Shown here in pieces: positions 1 to 12,039 of a stretch of DNA of 64,000 nucleotides (position 1 is its first letter; every line of letters begins with the position of its first letter). The position numbers and the translations under genes were made by a program. The DNA comes from Bettongia penicillata ogilbyi (taxonomy: Eukaryota; Chordata; Mammalia; Diprotodontia; Potoroidae), in NCBI GenBank assembly GCA_023548195.1, contig JAJHZJ010000694.1:3440501-3504500 (forward strand), given 5' to 3'. The notes under the pieces were generated by a model that saw only the letters and a list, made by a program, of their open reading frames with translations, was not told the origin of the DNA and did not search any database.

Positions 1-673
1 TAAGATCTCAGTTCCTCCAAGGTGGCACAAAGTGTACACTGGTTTGGGAGAAATCAGAAACTTTTGTGCCCAGAATCTGTGAATAGTAGTTTCCTCTCCA
101 CAACCACCCAGCCTCCATTTCCACCAAGCCAGCACTAGGGCCTGAGATTCAGATAAGATGCTCAATTCCCCCAGAGGCAGGGCCACCACACAGGACTGAG
201 GTAAGGATCAGCTTCTCAGTTCCCCCAGGGGCTTTATGATCCAACAATGGATAATGGGGCTGCTGTGGGAGCTGCTGCTGCCTGAGGTTGGAGCTATGTA
301 GGGACCCCACTCCCTTCTTGGTCAGCTGAAAAAAACCCTCTCACTGACCTTTGGCACCTGTGGGTTGAGGGATCTGCAAACTGCTGCTACTGCTGCTGGG
401 GGATGTGCCCCTGAGGCCTGCTTGGGTCCTCCTCCTGGTGCTGAGCCATGTAGCCAAGGCTGGGCTGGGCTCCGCTCTGCATCCCATGCAATAGACCTTT
501 CCCATCAGCCTTTCAGGTCACCATGGGCTGGAAATCTCCTCCACTCCATTGTTCTCTGGATTCTGCTGCTCTAGAATTTGTGGAGAGTCTTTCTTAACAG
601 GTATTTTATGGACTGTGGGGGAAGAACTAGCGTATGTAAGTCTTTCTACTCCATCCTCTTGGCTCCACCCCCC
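1..673 (-). mobile_element. L1/HAL1 5' UTR, 5' end of a minus-strand element leaving the window
   Basis: Read on the minus strand this is the same 5' UTR that opens the elements at 39859 and 62058. It starts with a G-rich cap followed by a GCCAAGAGGATGGAGTAG-type sequence near 673. The far end (1-44) matches 41047-41090 in reverse complement, just upstream of ORF1. The C-run ending at 673 marks the probable 5' end of the insertion. ORF1 and everything downstream lie left of the window, so whether the element carried ORF2 cannot be told. The short open frames inside it are not genes. Confidence 0.85.
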
Positions 674-674
674 T

Positions 675-1625
675 GAATTAATTTCTTTAAGTATTTGTTG
701 ATCTGATATTCCTGCTGTCCAAGGTACTCTAAAAAGTCTTCTCCAGCATCACAATTTGAAAGTGTCAGTTCTGTGGAAGCACTCAACTTTCCTTATAGTC
801 CAACTTCAATTATGGTTATGTGAGTTACCCAGAGTCACACAGCTAGTAAGTGTCAAGTGTTTAAGACTGGATTTGAACTCAGGTCCTTCTGACTCCTGGG
901 CCAGTGCTCTATCTACTGCATCACCTACCTGCCTCCATAGTCCAGCTCTTATAGCCATACAATGCTACTGGAAAGACTATAGCTTTGACTGTATGGATCT
1001 TTGTTGGCAAGGTGATGCCTCTGTTTTTTAGTATGCTGTCCAGATTTGTCATAGCTTTTTTTTTCCTAAAGAGCAAGTGTCTTTTTATTTCATCATTGCA
1101 ATCGCCATATTTGCAGTGACTTTTGAGCCCAATTATATAAAATCTGATACTGCTTCCACTTCTTTTTGCTCTATTTGCCAGGAAGTGATGGGATCAGTTT
1201 CCAAGATCTAAGTTTTTTTAATCTTGAGCTTTAAGTCAGCTTTTGCACTCTCAGCTTTCACCCTCATCAAGAGGTTTCTTAATTCTTCTTTACTCTGCCA
1301 TCAGAGTGGTATTTTCTACACATCTGAGATTGGTGATATTTCTCCCAGAAATCTTGCTTCCAGGTTTTGATTCATCCACCCTAGCATTTCACGTGATGTA
1401 CTCTGCCTATAAGTTAAATAAATGAGGTGACAGTTTGTAACCTTATCACACTCCTTTTCCAATCTTAAATCAATAAGTTGTTCCATGTTTGGTTCCAACT
1501 GTTGCTTCTTGGCCCAAATATATGTTCCTCAGGAGACAAGTAAGATCATCTGGTAATTCCCATCTCCTTGAGGACTTGCCACATTTTGTTGTGATATACC
1601 CAAAAGGTTTTAGAAATCTGATAAA
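675..1625 (-). mobile_element. RTE-clade (BovB-like) LINE, reverse transcriptase relic
   Basis: The minus-strand translation, with many stops and frameshifts, follows the RTE/BovB reverse transcriptase. About 1498-1316 reads as a degraded version of the block that precedes the catalytic YADD (DLRLEKECDKVTNC and on). The catalytic box itself is lost, and KEELRNLLMRVKAESAKADL follows at about 1300-1210. About 730-680 gives a CWRRLFRVPWTAG segment, typical of the C-terminal part of RTE ORF2. The order of these blocks matches the family, so the call rests on colinearity and not on one motif. A SINE splits the relic at 809-935, and the L1/HAL1 5' end abuts it at 673. It is non-functional. Confidence 0.8.
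809..935 (-). mobile_element. tRNA-derived marsupial SINE inserted in the RTE relic
   Basis: It has the order GAGTTACCCAGAGTCACACA, AACTCAGGTCCTTCTGACTC, AGTGCTCTATCTACTGCATC, ACCTACCTGCC, which is the reverse complement of the family head. The RTE text TATAGTCCAACT (797-808) and CATAGTCCAGCT (936-947) flanks it as an imperfect target-site duplication, and RTE homology resumes beyond it. Confidence 0.8.
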
Positions 1626-1710
1626 AGGGAAGAGAAGGTGTCATAAGGAGAGGGGTTAGGAGAAGGGCAAAGGAAGGGGAAAGAAGGACAAAGGAAGGGG
1701 AAAGAATGAC
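1622..1710. repeat. Purine-rich tract with a 21-bp tandem pair
   Basis: Almost pure A/G on the plus strand. A 21-base unit at 1667-1687 is repeated at 1688-1708 with two changes. No coding potential. Confidence 0.7.
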
Positions 1711-1759
1711 ATTAAAAGGAGAGGGTAGATTTACCCAAATAAATATTTTCAATTTCACA

Positions 1760-2320
1760 GTTTTGCTGAGGGATGACCTGGCTTTATTCTGTGTCTTGTT
1801 ACAACACTTGTGTCAAGTTCAAATAGAAATGGAGGTTCCTTAACCAACATGAGGATCCCTGCTGGTGCGTATTGACTTATGTAACCTGAGTCCCAGACCA
1901 GTGGACTTTACTGTATTTTAACACTATCCATGTTTTTGTATTTTTATTTATTTTGTTAAATATTTCCCAGTTAAGTTTTTAACTGGTTTGGACCACCCTT
2001 GGGAGAGCTGTGGGCTACATAGGGCCCGAGGGCCACATGACTGACACCTTTGTGTAATAATATCTACCCTTTAACTATCACTCATTTTAGAAGCAGGGCA
2101 GCAAACAGTTTTGATCATGGGCTTGACAAAATTCAATCTTCATTATAGGTACTTTGTAAAAATGATTTTGAGGTGTTTAAAATGAACATCTTTAAAAATA
2201 TGATTCCAGACTTGTTAAAAACCTTTTCTTGAGGAAGTATGGGTCATAGTAACATCTGTTTGACTCATCTGTTAGTAGACTTTCCACTCCCCTTTGCTCA
2301 TCGGTTTTAGGATTTTAACT
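1760..2320. other. Unassigned intergenic stretch
   Basis: No gene seen. A segment at about 1965-2060 (GTTTGGACCACCC, then GGGCCCGAGGGCCACATG) resembles the end of a short DNA transposon or a similar repeat, but I found no matching terminal repeat. Confidence 0.3.
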
Positions 2321-2327
2321 AAGTTTC

Positions 2328-2666
2328 TGTTAAGTTCCCAAAGATCTCATGCCTGCGTGAGATCTTTCTTCCAGGCACTAAGGAGCAAGGATGGTATGCA
2401 CTCCATTTATTCTCAGCTAGCTCAAAGTATATATAGGCATTCTACTTCCATACATGCAAGAAGTTTGTAAATAATGAGTGCTGAGCTTACGTGCTTGGCT
2501 GCTGCTATTCTTGCTCAAGATAATTGTAAAGGCTGGTAATTGTGTAGGGGTGGTTCATCACGTAAATCATGCAAGGACATGGCGTCTCAAAGAGATTTCT
2601 CCTGAGGGCATCATGATCCTGATAATCTGAGAGTTCCAGACCCCTTTCAAGTTTTAGACTGCAACA
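2328..2666 (-). mobile_element. Possible solo LTR (weak)
   Basis: The sequence begins TGTTAAG and can be closed at GCAACA. On the minus strand a TATA-like CTATATATACT lies about 25 bases before AATAAATGGAG, the promoter and polyadenylation layout of a retroviral LTR. The start resembles that of the better LTR at 55650. No target-site duplication is visible and the right boundary is a guess. Confidence 0.35.
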
Positions 2667-3069
2667 TCAGATCCCATCTTTGCTGTGTCCCTAAAAAGGC
2701 CACTTGTGACAAGGAGCTCTTAAGTGGGAGCCATTGCTTTGTTATTGTGAGAATAAATAAAAGTCTAAAGACTTGTTCACAGGGGATGTAATTGCTGCTT
2801 CTTTGCTCAGGAGAAGGTTATGAAAAACATTTAAAAGAAAACAACAGATTGTACCTCAAGAGAAAAATAACTTTTTATTCTAAGACATTCCCCTGTAAAA
2901 CATTCACTATAATTCTTATTTTCTTTTTTTGGTAACAGCTTATGTTCTTAACTTTTTTAGATAGTGATGAATAAAAATTTGCTTTTCAGTTATTTTCTGG
3001 GATATTCTTGCATTAGCTAAACTGTATGACCCCTTTACCATGTTTATGGTAGAAAAGAAAATTGTTGAA

Positions 3070-3322
3070 CTTTGTCTTTGTTTTTCAGTCAGTTCTGACT
3101 CTTGCTGACTCCACTGGGGATTTTCTTGGCAAAGATACTGGAGTGGCTTGCCATTTCTTTCTTTAGCTTATTTTACAGATGAGGAAATTGAGGCAAACAG
3201 GGTTAAGTGATTTGACCAGGATCACAGTGCTAGTAAGTATCTGAGGCCAGATTTGTACTCAGAAAGATGTCTTCCTGACTTCAGACCAGGAACTGTATCT
3301 AGTGTGCCACCTATCTGTCCAA
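3070..3322 (-). mobile_element. tRNA-derived marsupial SINE, near full length
   Basis: It reads TTTTCAGTCAGTTCTGACTC, then TTTTCTTGGCAAAGATACTG, GATGAGGAAATTGAGGCAAA, and ends with CCACCTATCTGTCC. This is the family tail-to-head order, so the element lies on the minus strand. Confidence 0.85.
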
Positions 3323-3349
3323 TAGTGAACTACCATCACCGCCTCTAAC

Positions 3350-3595
3350 TATTTATATCACACTTTAACATTGTAAAGCTCATAAAATGCTTTCATGAGT
3401 TCCCATTTTTCCCTCACAACAATGCTATGAGATAAGTAACGGAGACACCATCTCCATTTTAAAGATGATGAAACTGCGACTCAGATAGGTCAAAGGATTT
3501 GTCCATGGTTATAGAAATAGTGTGTGTTAATGATGAAATTCAAACCTGATTTTTCCTGACTCCGAATTTGGTATTATATTCATTGAGCAAAATTT
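3350..3595 (-). mobile_element. MIR-type SINE relic
   Basis: Contains CCATTTTAAAGATGATGAAACTG-like and TTCAAACCTGATTTTTCCTGACTCC-like core text, reversed relative to the MIR consensus. Strongly diverged. Confidence 0.6.
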
Positions 3596-3609
3596 TGTTA
3601 TGTATAATG

Positions 3610-3725
3610 ATTAAGAGATTTAATTTCAAATCTAGGCTTTGCTACTAATTACTTGTTTGACCTTGGCCAAGTTACTTCAACTCTCTGGGTCTCCATTTCT
3701 ATAAAATGATACATTCTACCTCTCA
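3610..3725 (+). mobile_element. MIR-type SINE relic
   Basis: Core text TTGACCTTGGCCAAGTTACT and TCTCTGGGTCTCCATTTC, followed by TATAAAATGATA, in MIR forward order. Confidence 0.6.
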
Positions 3726-4039
3726 ATGCTTTGCATTTCTAGCAGTGAGCAATGATGTTTTTTTAATCTTCAGTGCCTCCAATGTCATAGATATTTAAGA
3801 AATATTTGTTGAATAAAGATTAGGATTTGAAACAAAAATTCAGGTGATCATAGAAGTAATATGTGAGTTGATAAGAGTTTTGGAAGACTCAGAAATGATG
3901 TATAATAAATACTGAATCACTGCTGCTAGTTGGAAAAAACCGATTAACCAGATTGTACTTTTGGGGAGGAAGAAAGAGGCCAACATTAATTTCTTCATTC
4001 AGTGATGATTTTGCTTCTTCTTAACATCTTTGATCAGAG

Positions 4040-4240
4040 ATTGAATCACAGAAAGTGCTGGAAATCAAATTTTAGAAGTCATCTAGCCCAGCCTTTCCTT
4101 TTTTTTTGTCTAGGAGGAAATTGAGACCCAGGGTGGTCAAATGAGTTGACCCAAGATCATAAAAGAAATTGGTAAAATGAGTTGATCCAAGACCACAGAA
4201 GAAATCAGTGTCAAGACTCACACCTGGTACTGGTGGGAAA
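4040..4240 (-). mobile_element. MIR or CR1/L3 3'-end relic
   Basis: AATCACAGAAAGTGCTGGAA, then AGTCATCTAGCCCAGCC and GAGGAAATTGAGACCCAG. The opening is the antisense of a CR1/L3 3' end and the remainder is MIR-like. I cannot decide between them. Confidence 0.45.
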
Positions 4241-4684
4241 GCATGATCCTGGAAGCTAGGACACCTGGGCATCAATCTTGAACCTGTTGATTACTTGCTG
4301 TGTCAACTTGGCAGAGCTATAACTGGCATGGGACAGCTGGAGCTTTGTCCCAGGGCCCCCAGATTTGGTGAAGGATTATTGTGCTTGCTCCCTGCAGCAA
4401 TTATTTTCATTGTACTTTGCCATGTGGGCCTCCGCCAACCTAGAGGTCCTATCACCATAATACCTCTCTCACAATTCTGCCTTATTTCATTCTCTATTCA
4501 GGGTAATAGTTGAACTGTTCTCCCAGTACAGTTGGCTCTTGGAGTAAACATCCTCCTAACTCATGTGAAGACTTCCCTTAGAGGAATGAGCAGATGAGAG
4601 CAATTTTTTCCAATGGCCACAAAAAGTGATTGAAGCAGGTGCTGTGGGGTGCTTAGAGCTTGGTTAGATATGAAAGTCAGCAAG

Positions 4685-4895
4685 GCTATCCACTGCCTCT
4701 GGGACCATCGCTCTTCATTTTGACTTTTGTCTTGTCACTGGACTTTGATGACTCTGGAAGAGACAGTAGGCTTGACAACTTTAAGCAACTTTGACTCACT
4801 TAAATCCAATTCATCTATGAGTCAAGGCATCACCCTAGGTGCCAGTGGTCCTCTTCAAAAATGAAAGACAAGTAACAATACCAGCATTTGGATCT
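4685..4895 (+). mobile_element. Composite marsupial SINE (second family)
   Basis: It carries ACTTAAATCCAATTCATCTA and GTGGTCCTCTTCAAAAATGA, and ends in a GAAAGACAAGTAACAA tail, a decayed form of the family GAAGGACGAACAAC tail. Confidence 0.65.
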
Positions 4896-4964
4896 GTGAT
4901 CAAAGTGTCTACTCTACCAACTGCCCCTGCCCTCAACTGTGCCTACTGCAGGTGAAAATATTTC

Positions 4965-5095
4965 TAGTTATGGTTCTCTGTGTTGGAATAACTATTTTAT
5001 CTCTCTGGCCTCATTTTTCTCTTCTGTAAAATAAGGGGATCGGGCTAGATATTTTCTAAAGTCCCTTTCTGGGTTGACTTCCTATAAATCTATTT
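4965..5095 (+). mobile_element. MIR/THER-type SINE 3' fragment
   Basis: CTCTCTGGCCTCATTTTTCT, CTGTAAAATAAGGGGATCGG, then GTCCCTTTCTGGGTTGAC follow the consensus order of this family. Confidence 0.55.
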
Positions 5096-6100
5096 TTTAA
5101 GCCCAGGGCACATCACTATGCCATGCTACCTTCCTAACTGTCTTTCTCATGGGCCATTTTAGCCATTTCAGAAAATAAAAATAAAAACTTTCCCCATCTC
5201 TTAAAGTGGAAGTTACTTTAAAGGCTGACTATTTTTATATTCTTTTGGTTCCAGTGAGATGTTACAATGGAAGGGTTGTACTGCCTTTTCTCAGCAGGAA
5301 TAGAAGAGCATCTGGCTATCACATTTCGCTATGAAGATGGTGAATGACAGACACTCCCTGAAGAGCCATGGTGAGAAGTGAACCTAAAGATGAGACCATC
5401 CAAATTTTCATCACCTCAGGTTTGGTAAAAAAATTGTCTGTTAGAAGGGGCAGAGGCCAGCTTCACTCTCCTAGCACTGCCTGAGGTGTCTGGCAGATAT
5501 TCTTAATATTGGAAGAATGATGACAGAGTCTACAATCTGATTGAAACCAGTGCTAGGGATGGTCTGGTGAGAACTTTGTCTAGATCTCTATCTATCTATT
5601 TACCTGCGACAGTCTTCTTAGTGCATGATTATGGGCCTCAGCCCTGACTTGTACCTACTTTTTCCATTTTAGTTCATTTTTATTAAATGATTGACAGCCT
5701 ACAATAAATCAAGATCTTCTGATTTCATTTATTAATATGATATGAACTGTGGAAAGATTAAAGTCTCATTTATATAACCTGAGATGAAAGGAGGTGAAAT
5801 ATTATAATTATCTTTTCAAGCCAAATTTGTGATGCCATTTAAAATTAACCTATGCAAATAGCAGGTTAAACCCAAAGAGAGTGAGCTCCTGGATCATAAA
5901 AATCTGCATATGAAATCATAAGTATTTCTGAACAAGGCAATTAGCCATTTACTGCATAGATATGAACCAAAGAACACAGGGTCACTTTTTGCACAGTATT
6001 TTAATTTTGATCTGAAAATATTTCATTCAAAAATATTTGATACAGGTAAAACCAAATCACTTCATAACAGATGATGTTTATTTGCTTTTTTAAAGAAATG
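5096..6100. other. No recognised gene or repeat; AT-rich
   Basis: No convincing open frame and no clear transposon. The part at about 5660-6060 is free of recognisable repeats and contains an octamer-like ATGCAAAT at 5852. It is listed as a weak conserved-element candidate. Confidence 0.4.
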
Positions 6101-6109
6101 AGAGTATTT

Positions 6110-6262
6110 GATTGGGAATCAGATATTTGTGTCTCCATGGCTCTGGTATCAGTTAGGTACTTGGGGTGGTCATTTCCATTTTTGGGCTGCAGTTTGCTCT
6201 CTATAAAGTGAATAAGTTGTACTAGAAGATTTCTACATTCCTTTTCAAGTCTAATGTTTTAT
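6110..6262 (+). mobile_element. MIR/THER-type SINE relic
   Basis: GATTGGGAATCAGATATTTG, CATTTTTGGGCTGCAGTTTG, CTCTATAAAGTGAATAAG and TTCCTTTTCAAGTCTAATG follow the core-to-tail order with many changes. Confidence 0.5.
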
Positions 6263-6349
6263 AGTTTTCTCTAAGAAACCACCAGTATACTTTACAAACA
6301 GATTTTTCAACTGGTTCAATAGTTAAAACAACACCAAATACCATTTAAT

Positions 6350-8010
<1,661 letters not shown>

Positions 8011-8714
8011 AGAATAAGGATGAAAACTAACTTGGGGAGAAATCCTCCCACAAAGAGAAAGTGAGGTACATAATGTGACGGAGAAAATACTGATGTTTGC
8101 TTTGTTTTTAAGCACTGGAAGAATGAGTTCTAGAATCTCTAGTATTTTAAATCTCATTTAAAAAAATCATTGTTTCTATGATTCTGAAAGTTGAAGTTAA
8201 ATCCAGTGATTGTTAAGAAAAAAAGTCAGAAGACATTGAATATCTAGTCACCATATTTATTTCTGGAAAATGTCTTCAGTTAATTATTCTGCTTTCTCTT
8301 GTTAAAACTAAAATAGAGAACAGATAATAACTTAGAAAACTTCATCAGATAAACGGCTCCCACTTACTTGAGGGTGGTAAATTTCAGCCCCACCTTCATG
8401 CAAGTGAAATTTTGGGAAAGCCAGGGTGGTGCTTGCTGTTCTGCATACGTATCTGTTTCAGGCATTAAATGATATCATAGTGTGGCCAAAGGGTGAGAAG
8501 GAGACACTGTGGTTGCTGGCAGTCTTCAGCCATTGCTTCCAGCAGAAAGGAGGTTCAGCCATTGGGATAACTGGCTGCTTCAAACAGCCCCTAGAAGGCA
8601 ATGAAAGCAGTAGGGCTGGGTGCAGAAGTGTTAATTTGTGGAAACAGAACCAACTGAGAGCATAGAGGGCCCCTGGAGTGACTCCTCAGGGCTAAGAAAG
8701 GGGTTCAGATCAAG

Positions 8715-8892
8715 ATCTGGTTAGAGAAGGGGTGTGGTATGATGGAAAATGTGCTAGACCCAGAGTCAGGAGATTCAAATGCTCCTTCTGGCATTTACTA
8801 GATATGTGACCACAGGCAAGGCAGATAATTTCTATACCTTAAGTTTCCTCTTCTGTAAAATGGGGATAGTGTTATTGTGATTAAATGATATA
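8715..8892 (+). mobile_element. MIR-type SINE
   Basis: GTGTGGTATGATGGAAAATG, CCCAGAGTCAGGAGATTCAA, TTTCCTCTTCTGTAAAATGG and a TTAAATGATA end follow the MIR order. Confidence 0.75.
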
Positions 8893-9275
8893 CTTGCTCT
8901 CTCCCTTCTCCAATCTGTTCTTCATGCATTCCTGGCTATATCACTCTCCTGCTCAGGAGATCCTTATGTGTCCCCACTGCCTAAGATCAATTGGCATTTA
9001 AAGACCTTGCAAACTCCTTCCAGTCTACCTATCTAGATGCATTACATATAATTTCCCTTGACACATGCTAGACTTTTTGCCACCCTCCCACACTATATTC
9101 CATGTCCTGTTTTTGCAAAGGCTGTTCCCCGCCCCAACCCCATGCATGGAATATGTTCTCTTTCATAGGTAGGTATATTTCATCTTAATGTATGTAAATG
9201 CTGTTCCATCTTGTATACTGTAAACTCTCTGAAGGCAGGGATGATAATTATTTCCCTCTATGTATCCACTTGTGG
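8893..9275 (+). mobile_element. LINE-2 3' end
   Basis: TATCACTCTCCTGCTCAGGA, then TGTCCCCACTGCCTAAGATC, CTTGCAAACTCCTTCCAGTC, TTTTTGCAAAGGCTGTTCCC and ACTCTCTGAAGGCAGGGATG are in L2 3'-end order. Confidence 0.75.
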
Positions 9276-9399
9276 GTTGACTAAGAGTATAGGGATAGGG
9301 ACAGGGATGGGATCTGTGATTTTGTTCTTATACGGAACTTCAGAGAAGGGAAATTCCACCTACAAACTTGGGTCAACACATTTTCTGCAATTTATAGAT

Positions 9400-9662
9400 A
9401 AAATTGTTTGTCCTTCCTTCTCAAAGAGGACCATGACATCAGGGAAGTGATACTATGACATGCAAGTGAATTGGATTTAAAGTGAAGGCCTGTGCTAAGT
9501 TGTACAGCCTTGCTTTCTCCCCCAGAGCCATCTGGTTCCAGTGGCCAGATATAGAACAGGACAACTGGAGATAGCCCAGGATGCAGTGGGGGACCTTGGC
9601 CTTTCCAACTTACAGTTTTTAACAGGTCTCAGGTTGACTGAGGCAATGCCCATTCAGCAATT
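9400..9662 (-). mobile_element. Composite marsupial SINE
   Basis: TTTGTCCTTCCTTCTCAAAG, GGACCATGACATCAGGGAAG, GCAAGTGAATTGGATTTAAA and, near the far end, GAGGCAATGCCCATTCAGCA. This is the reverse of the family tail-last order. Confidence 0.8.
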
Positions 9663-9781
9663 AAGGTTAAATAAGAAATGAGACAGACAATGGCTTCTTT
9701 TACCAGTCATAAAAAAATAGCAAAAGCAAAAGAAAAAAAGAGAATCAGTCTGGGAGGGAAAGACCTTCAGAGTTTCTGGCT

Positions 9782-10032
<251 letters not shown>

Positions 10033-10054
10033 ATCTCCCTTCCTTTCTTCTTTT

Positions 10055-10160
10055 TGAGAGTTTAAAGAACTTGCCTAAGTCACACAGCTAGTTTGTATGT
10101 GCCAGAAGTAGAAATTGAACCCAGATCAGCTTCTTTTCACTACACCAAGCCAACTCTTTT
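10055..10160 (-). mobile_element. MIR/SINE fragment beside the microsatellite
   Basis: TTTAAAGAACTTGCCTAAGT, CACACAGCTAGTTTGTATGT and GAAATTGAACCCAGATCAGC are the reversed SINE core. The microsatellite adjoins it directly. Confidence 0.65.
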
Positions 10161-10794
10161 ATTGGTAATGTATTAAACATTGCATAAATATTAATTTTTC
10201 TTGTTTTTAGAGGGAAGAGATGTAATCTAAAGGAACGAAACAAAGTCAGTACTGTTTGAATAGATGAAGCAGGCCTTGGGAAATATCTCTAAATCCCCAG
10301 TTCTTGGGGAAATATTAACTCTTCCAGCTCAAGCAGCCCAAGATCAAATTCAGAAATACACATCTTACCAGAGTCACCTCCTGATAGCCCCAGAGTGTGA
10401 TTATAGCCCTAGTTAGTTATTCCTTCTGTGACTCTGGCTGCCTCACATCCCTGAGGCAGGTTATCTAGTGGACTGGGCATGAGTATTGCCTGCATCTGTA
10501 ATATCATTATTTGGTTAAAACCATGTGATCTGAAGAACTTCATCCCAGTAATGATGGGTAATTAATCTACTTTTCTTTAGTCATTAAATTTTGTGTGCAT
10601 TGTCACTGGTTTGTTTATTGTCTCAGGACAGGATTGTCTTATTATTTTCATTCCACAGGATCTCACCGAGGGTCTCCCTACCCTTGCGTTAGGCTGTTAT
10701 AGTTTGCCAAGCCCCCTACTTCACGATCACTGTCTCCTACTCCTTTTGTAATTATTTTGCCCTTCAATTTTTCTTCTATCCTTAGAAGGAAACT
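10161..10794. other. No recognised gene or repeat
   Basis: Ordinary AT-rich sequence. No open frame of note and no family that I can name. Confidence 0.4.
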
Positions 10795-11171
10795 TTTAAA
10801 AATATTATTTATATTTAACATTTTTCTTTTTAAATTTTGAGTTCCAAATTCTCTCCCTTCCTCCCACTTTCCCCCTACTCACTGAGAAGACAAGCAAAAT
10901 TATATCAATTAATTATACATGTGAAATTATGCAAAACATATTCCCATATTAGCCCTATCACAAAAAAGCAAAAAAGTGAAAAAATTACATTTCAATTTCA
11001 CCTTTTTATCCTTTTCTCTTTTTTATCTTGTCCCTCCTCAAAAATCTATTTTGCTTCTTACCACTGCCTCCCTTAATCCATCCTTCCTTTTACCACCCAC
11101 ACTATCTCTTATCGCCTTCCCCTCTTATTTCCCTATTGCATAAAATAGATTCCTACACCCAACCAAATGTA

Positions 11172-11216
<45 letters not shown>

Positions 11217-12039
11217 TCTTTCCTCTTTGAACCCATTCGAATGAGAGTTTCAAGCACTGCCCACCACCCTACCATGTCCCTCTTTACTATAAAACTCCTC
11301 CTTTCAAGCCTCATTTATGTGAGGAAATTTCACCCATTTTATCTCTTCTTTCCTCCTTCTTCCAGTACATCCCTCTTTTTCAATCCTTCATTTTGGGGGA
11401 GAGGGAAGAGGAGATTATTCCAACATAATTGACTCACATTTATGCCCGTTACCTATGTAGAATCATTCTAACTATTCTAATAATGAGAAAATTCTTAGGA
11501 GTTACATGTATCATCTTTCCAAATAGGAATATAAACAGCTTAATTTTAATGAGTCTTTATGATTACTTTCATGTTTACCTTTTTATGCTTCTCTTGAGTC
11601 TTGTGTTTGAATGTCAAATTTTCTATTCAGCTCTACTCTTTTCATCAGCAATGTTCGAAAATCCTCTATTTCATTTAGTATCTATTTTTTCCCTGAGGGA
11701 TTGTACTCAGTTTTGCTGAGTAGGCTATATCTCATTGTAATCTTAGCTCCTTTGCCTTCCAGAATGTTATAGTCCAAACACTGCTCCTTTAATGTGAAAG
11801 CTGTTAAATTTTGTGTGGTCCTGACAGTGGTTTCACAATATTGTTTATTATTTCCTCTTTTTTTTTTTGACTGCTTGCAATATTTTCTCTCTGAATTGGG
11901 AGCTTTGGAATTTGGTGATAATATTCTTGGAAGTTTTCATTTTGAGATTTCTTCTGGGAGGTGATCATTGGATTCTTTTAATTTTTATGTTATTTCAGCC
12001 TCTGGATCTAACATATTGGGACAGTTTTCCTGATAATTT
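10795..12039 (-). mobile_element. HAL1-like element A, 3' part: 3' UTR and ORF1 C-terminal end
   Basis: On the minus strand the left edge is a HAL1/L1 3' end (T-rich, then AATTTTGAGTTCCAAATTC). About 11690-11578 matches in reverse the ORF1 C-terminus and the adjoining 3' UTR of the plus-strand element at about 42185-42300, with no ORF2 in between. ORF1 homology continues to 12039, where it stops at GATAATTT and resumes at 14260. The element is split by element B. It contains a TA tract at 11169-11211. Confidence 0.8.
11169..11211. repeat. (TA)n microsatellite
   Basis: An uninterrupted TA run of about 32 bases (11178-11211) follows ATATATGTA in the 3' UTR of HAL1 element A. Confidence 0.95.
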
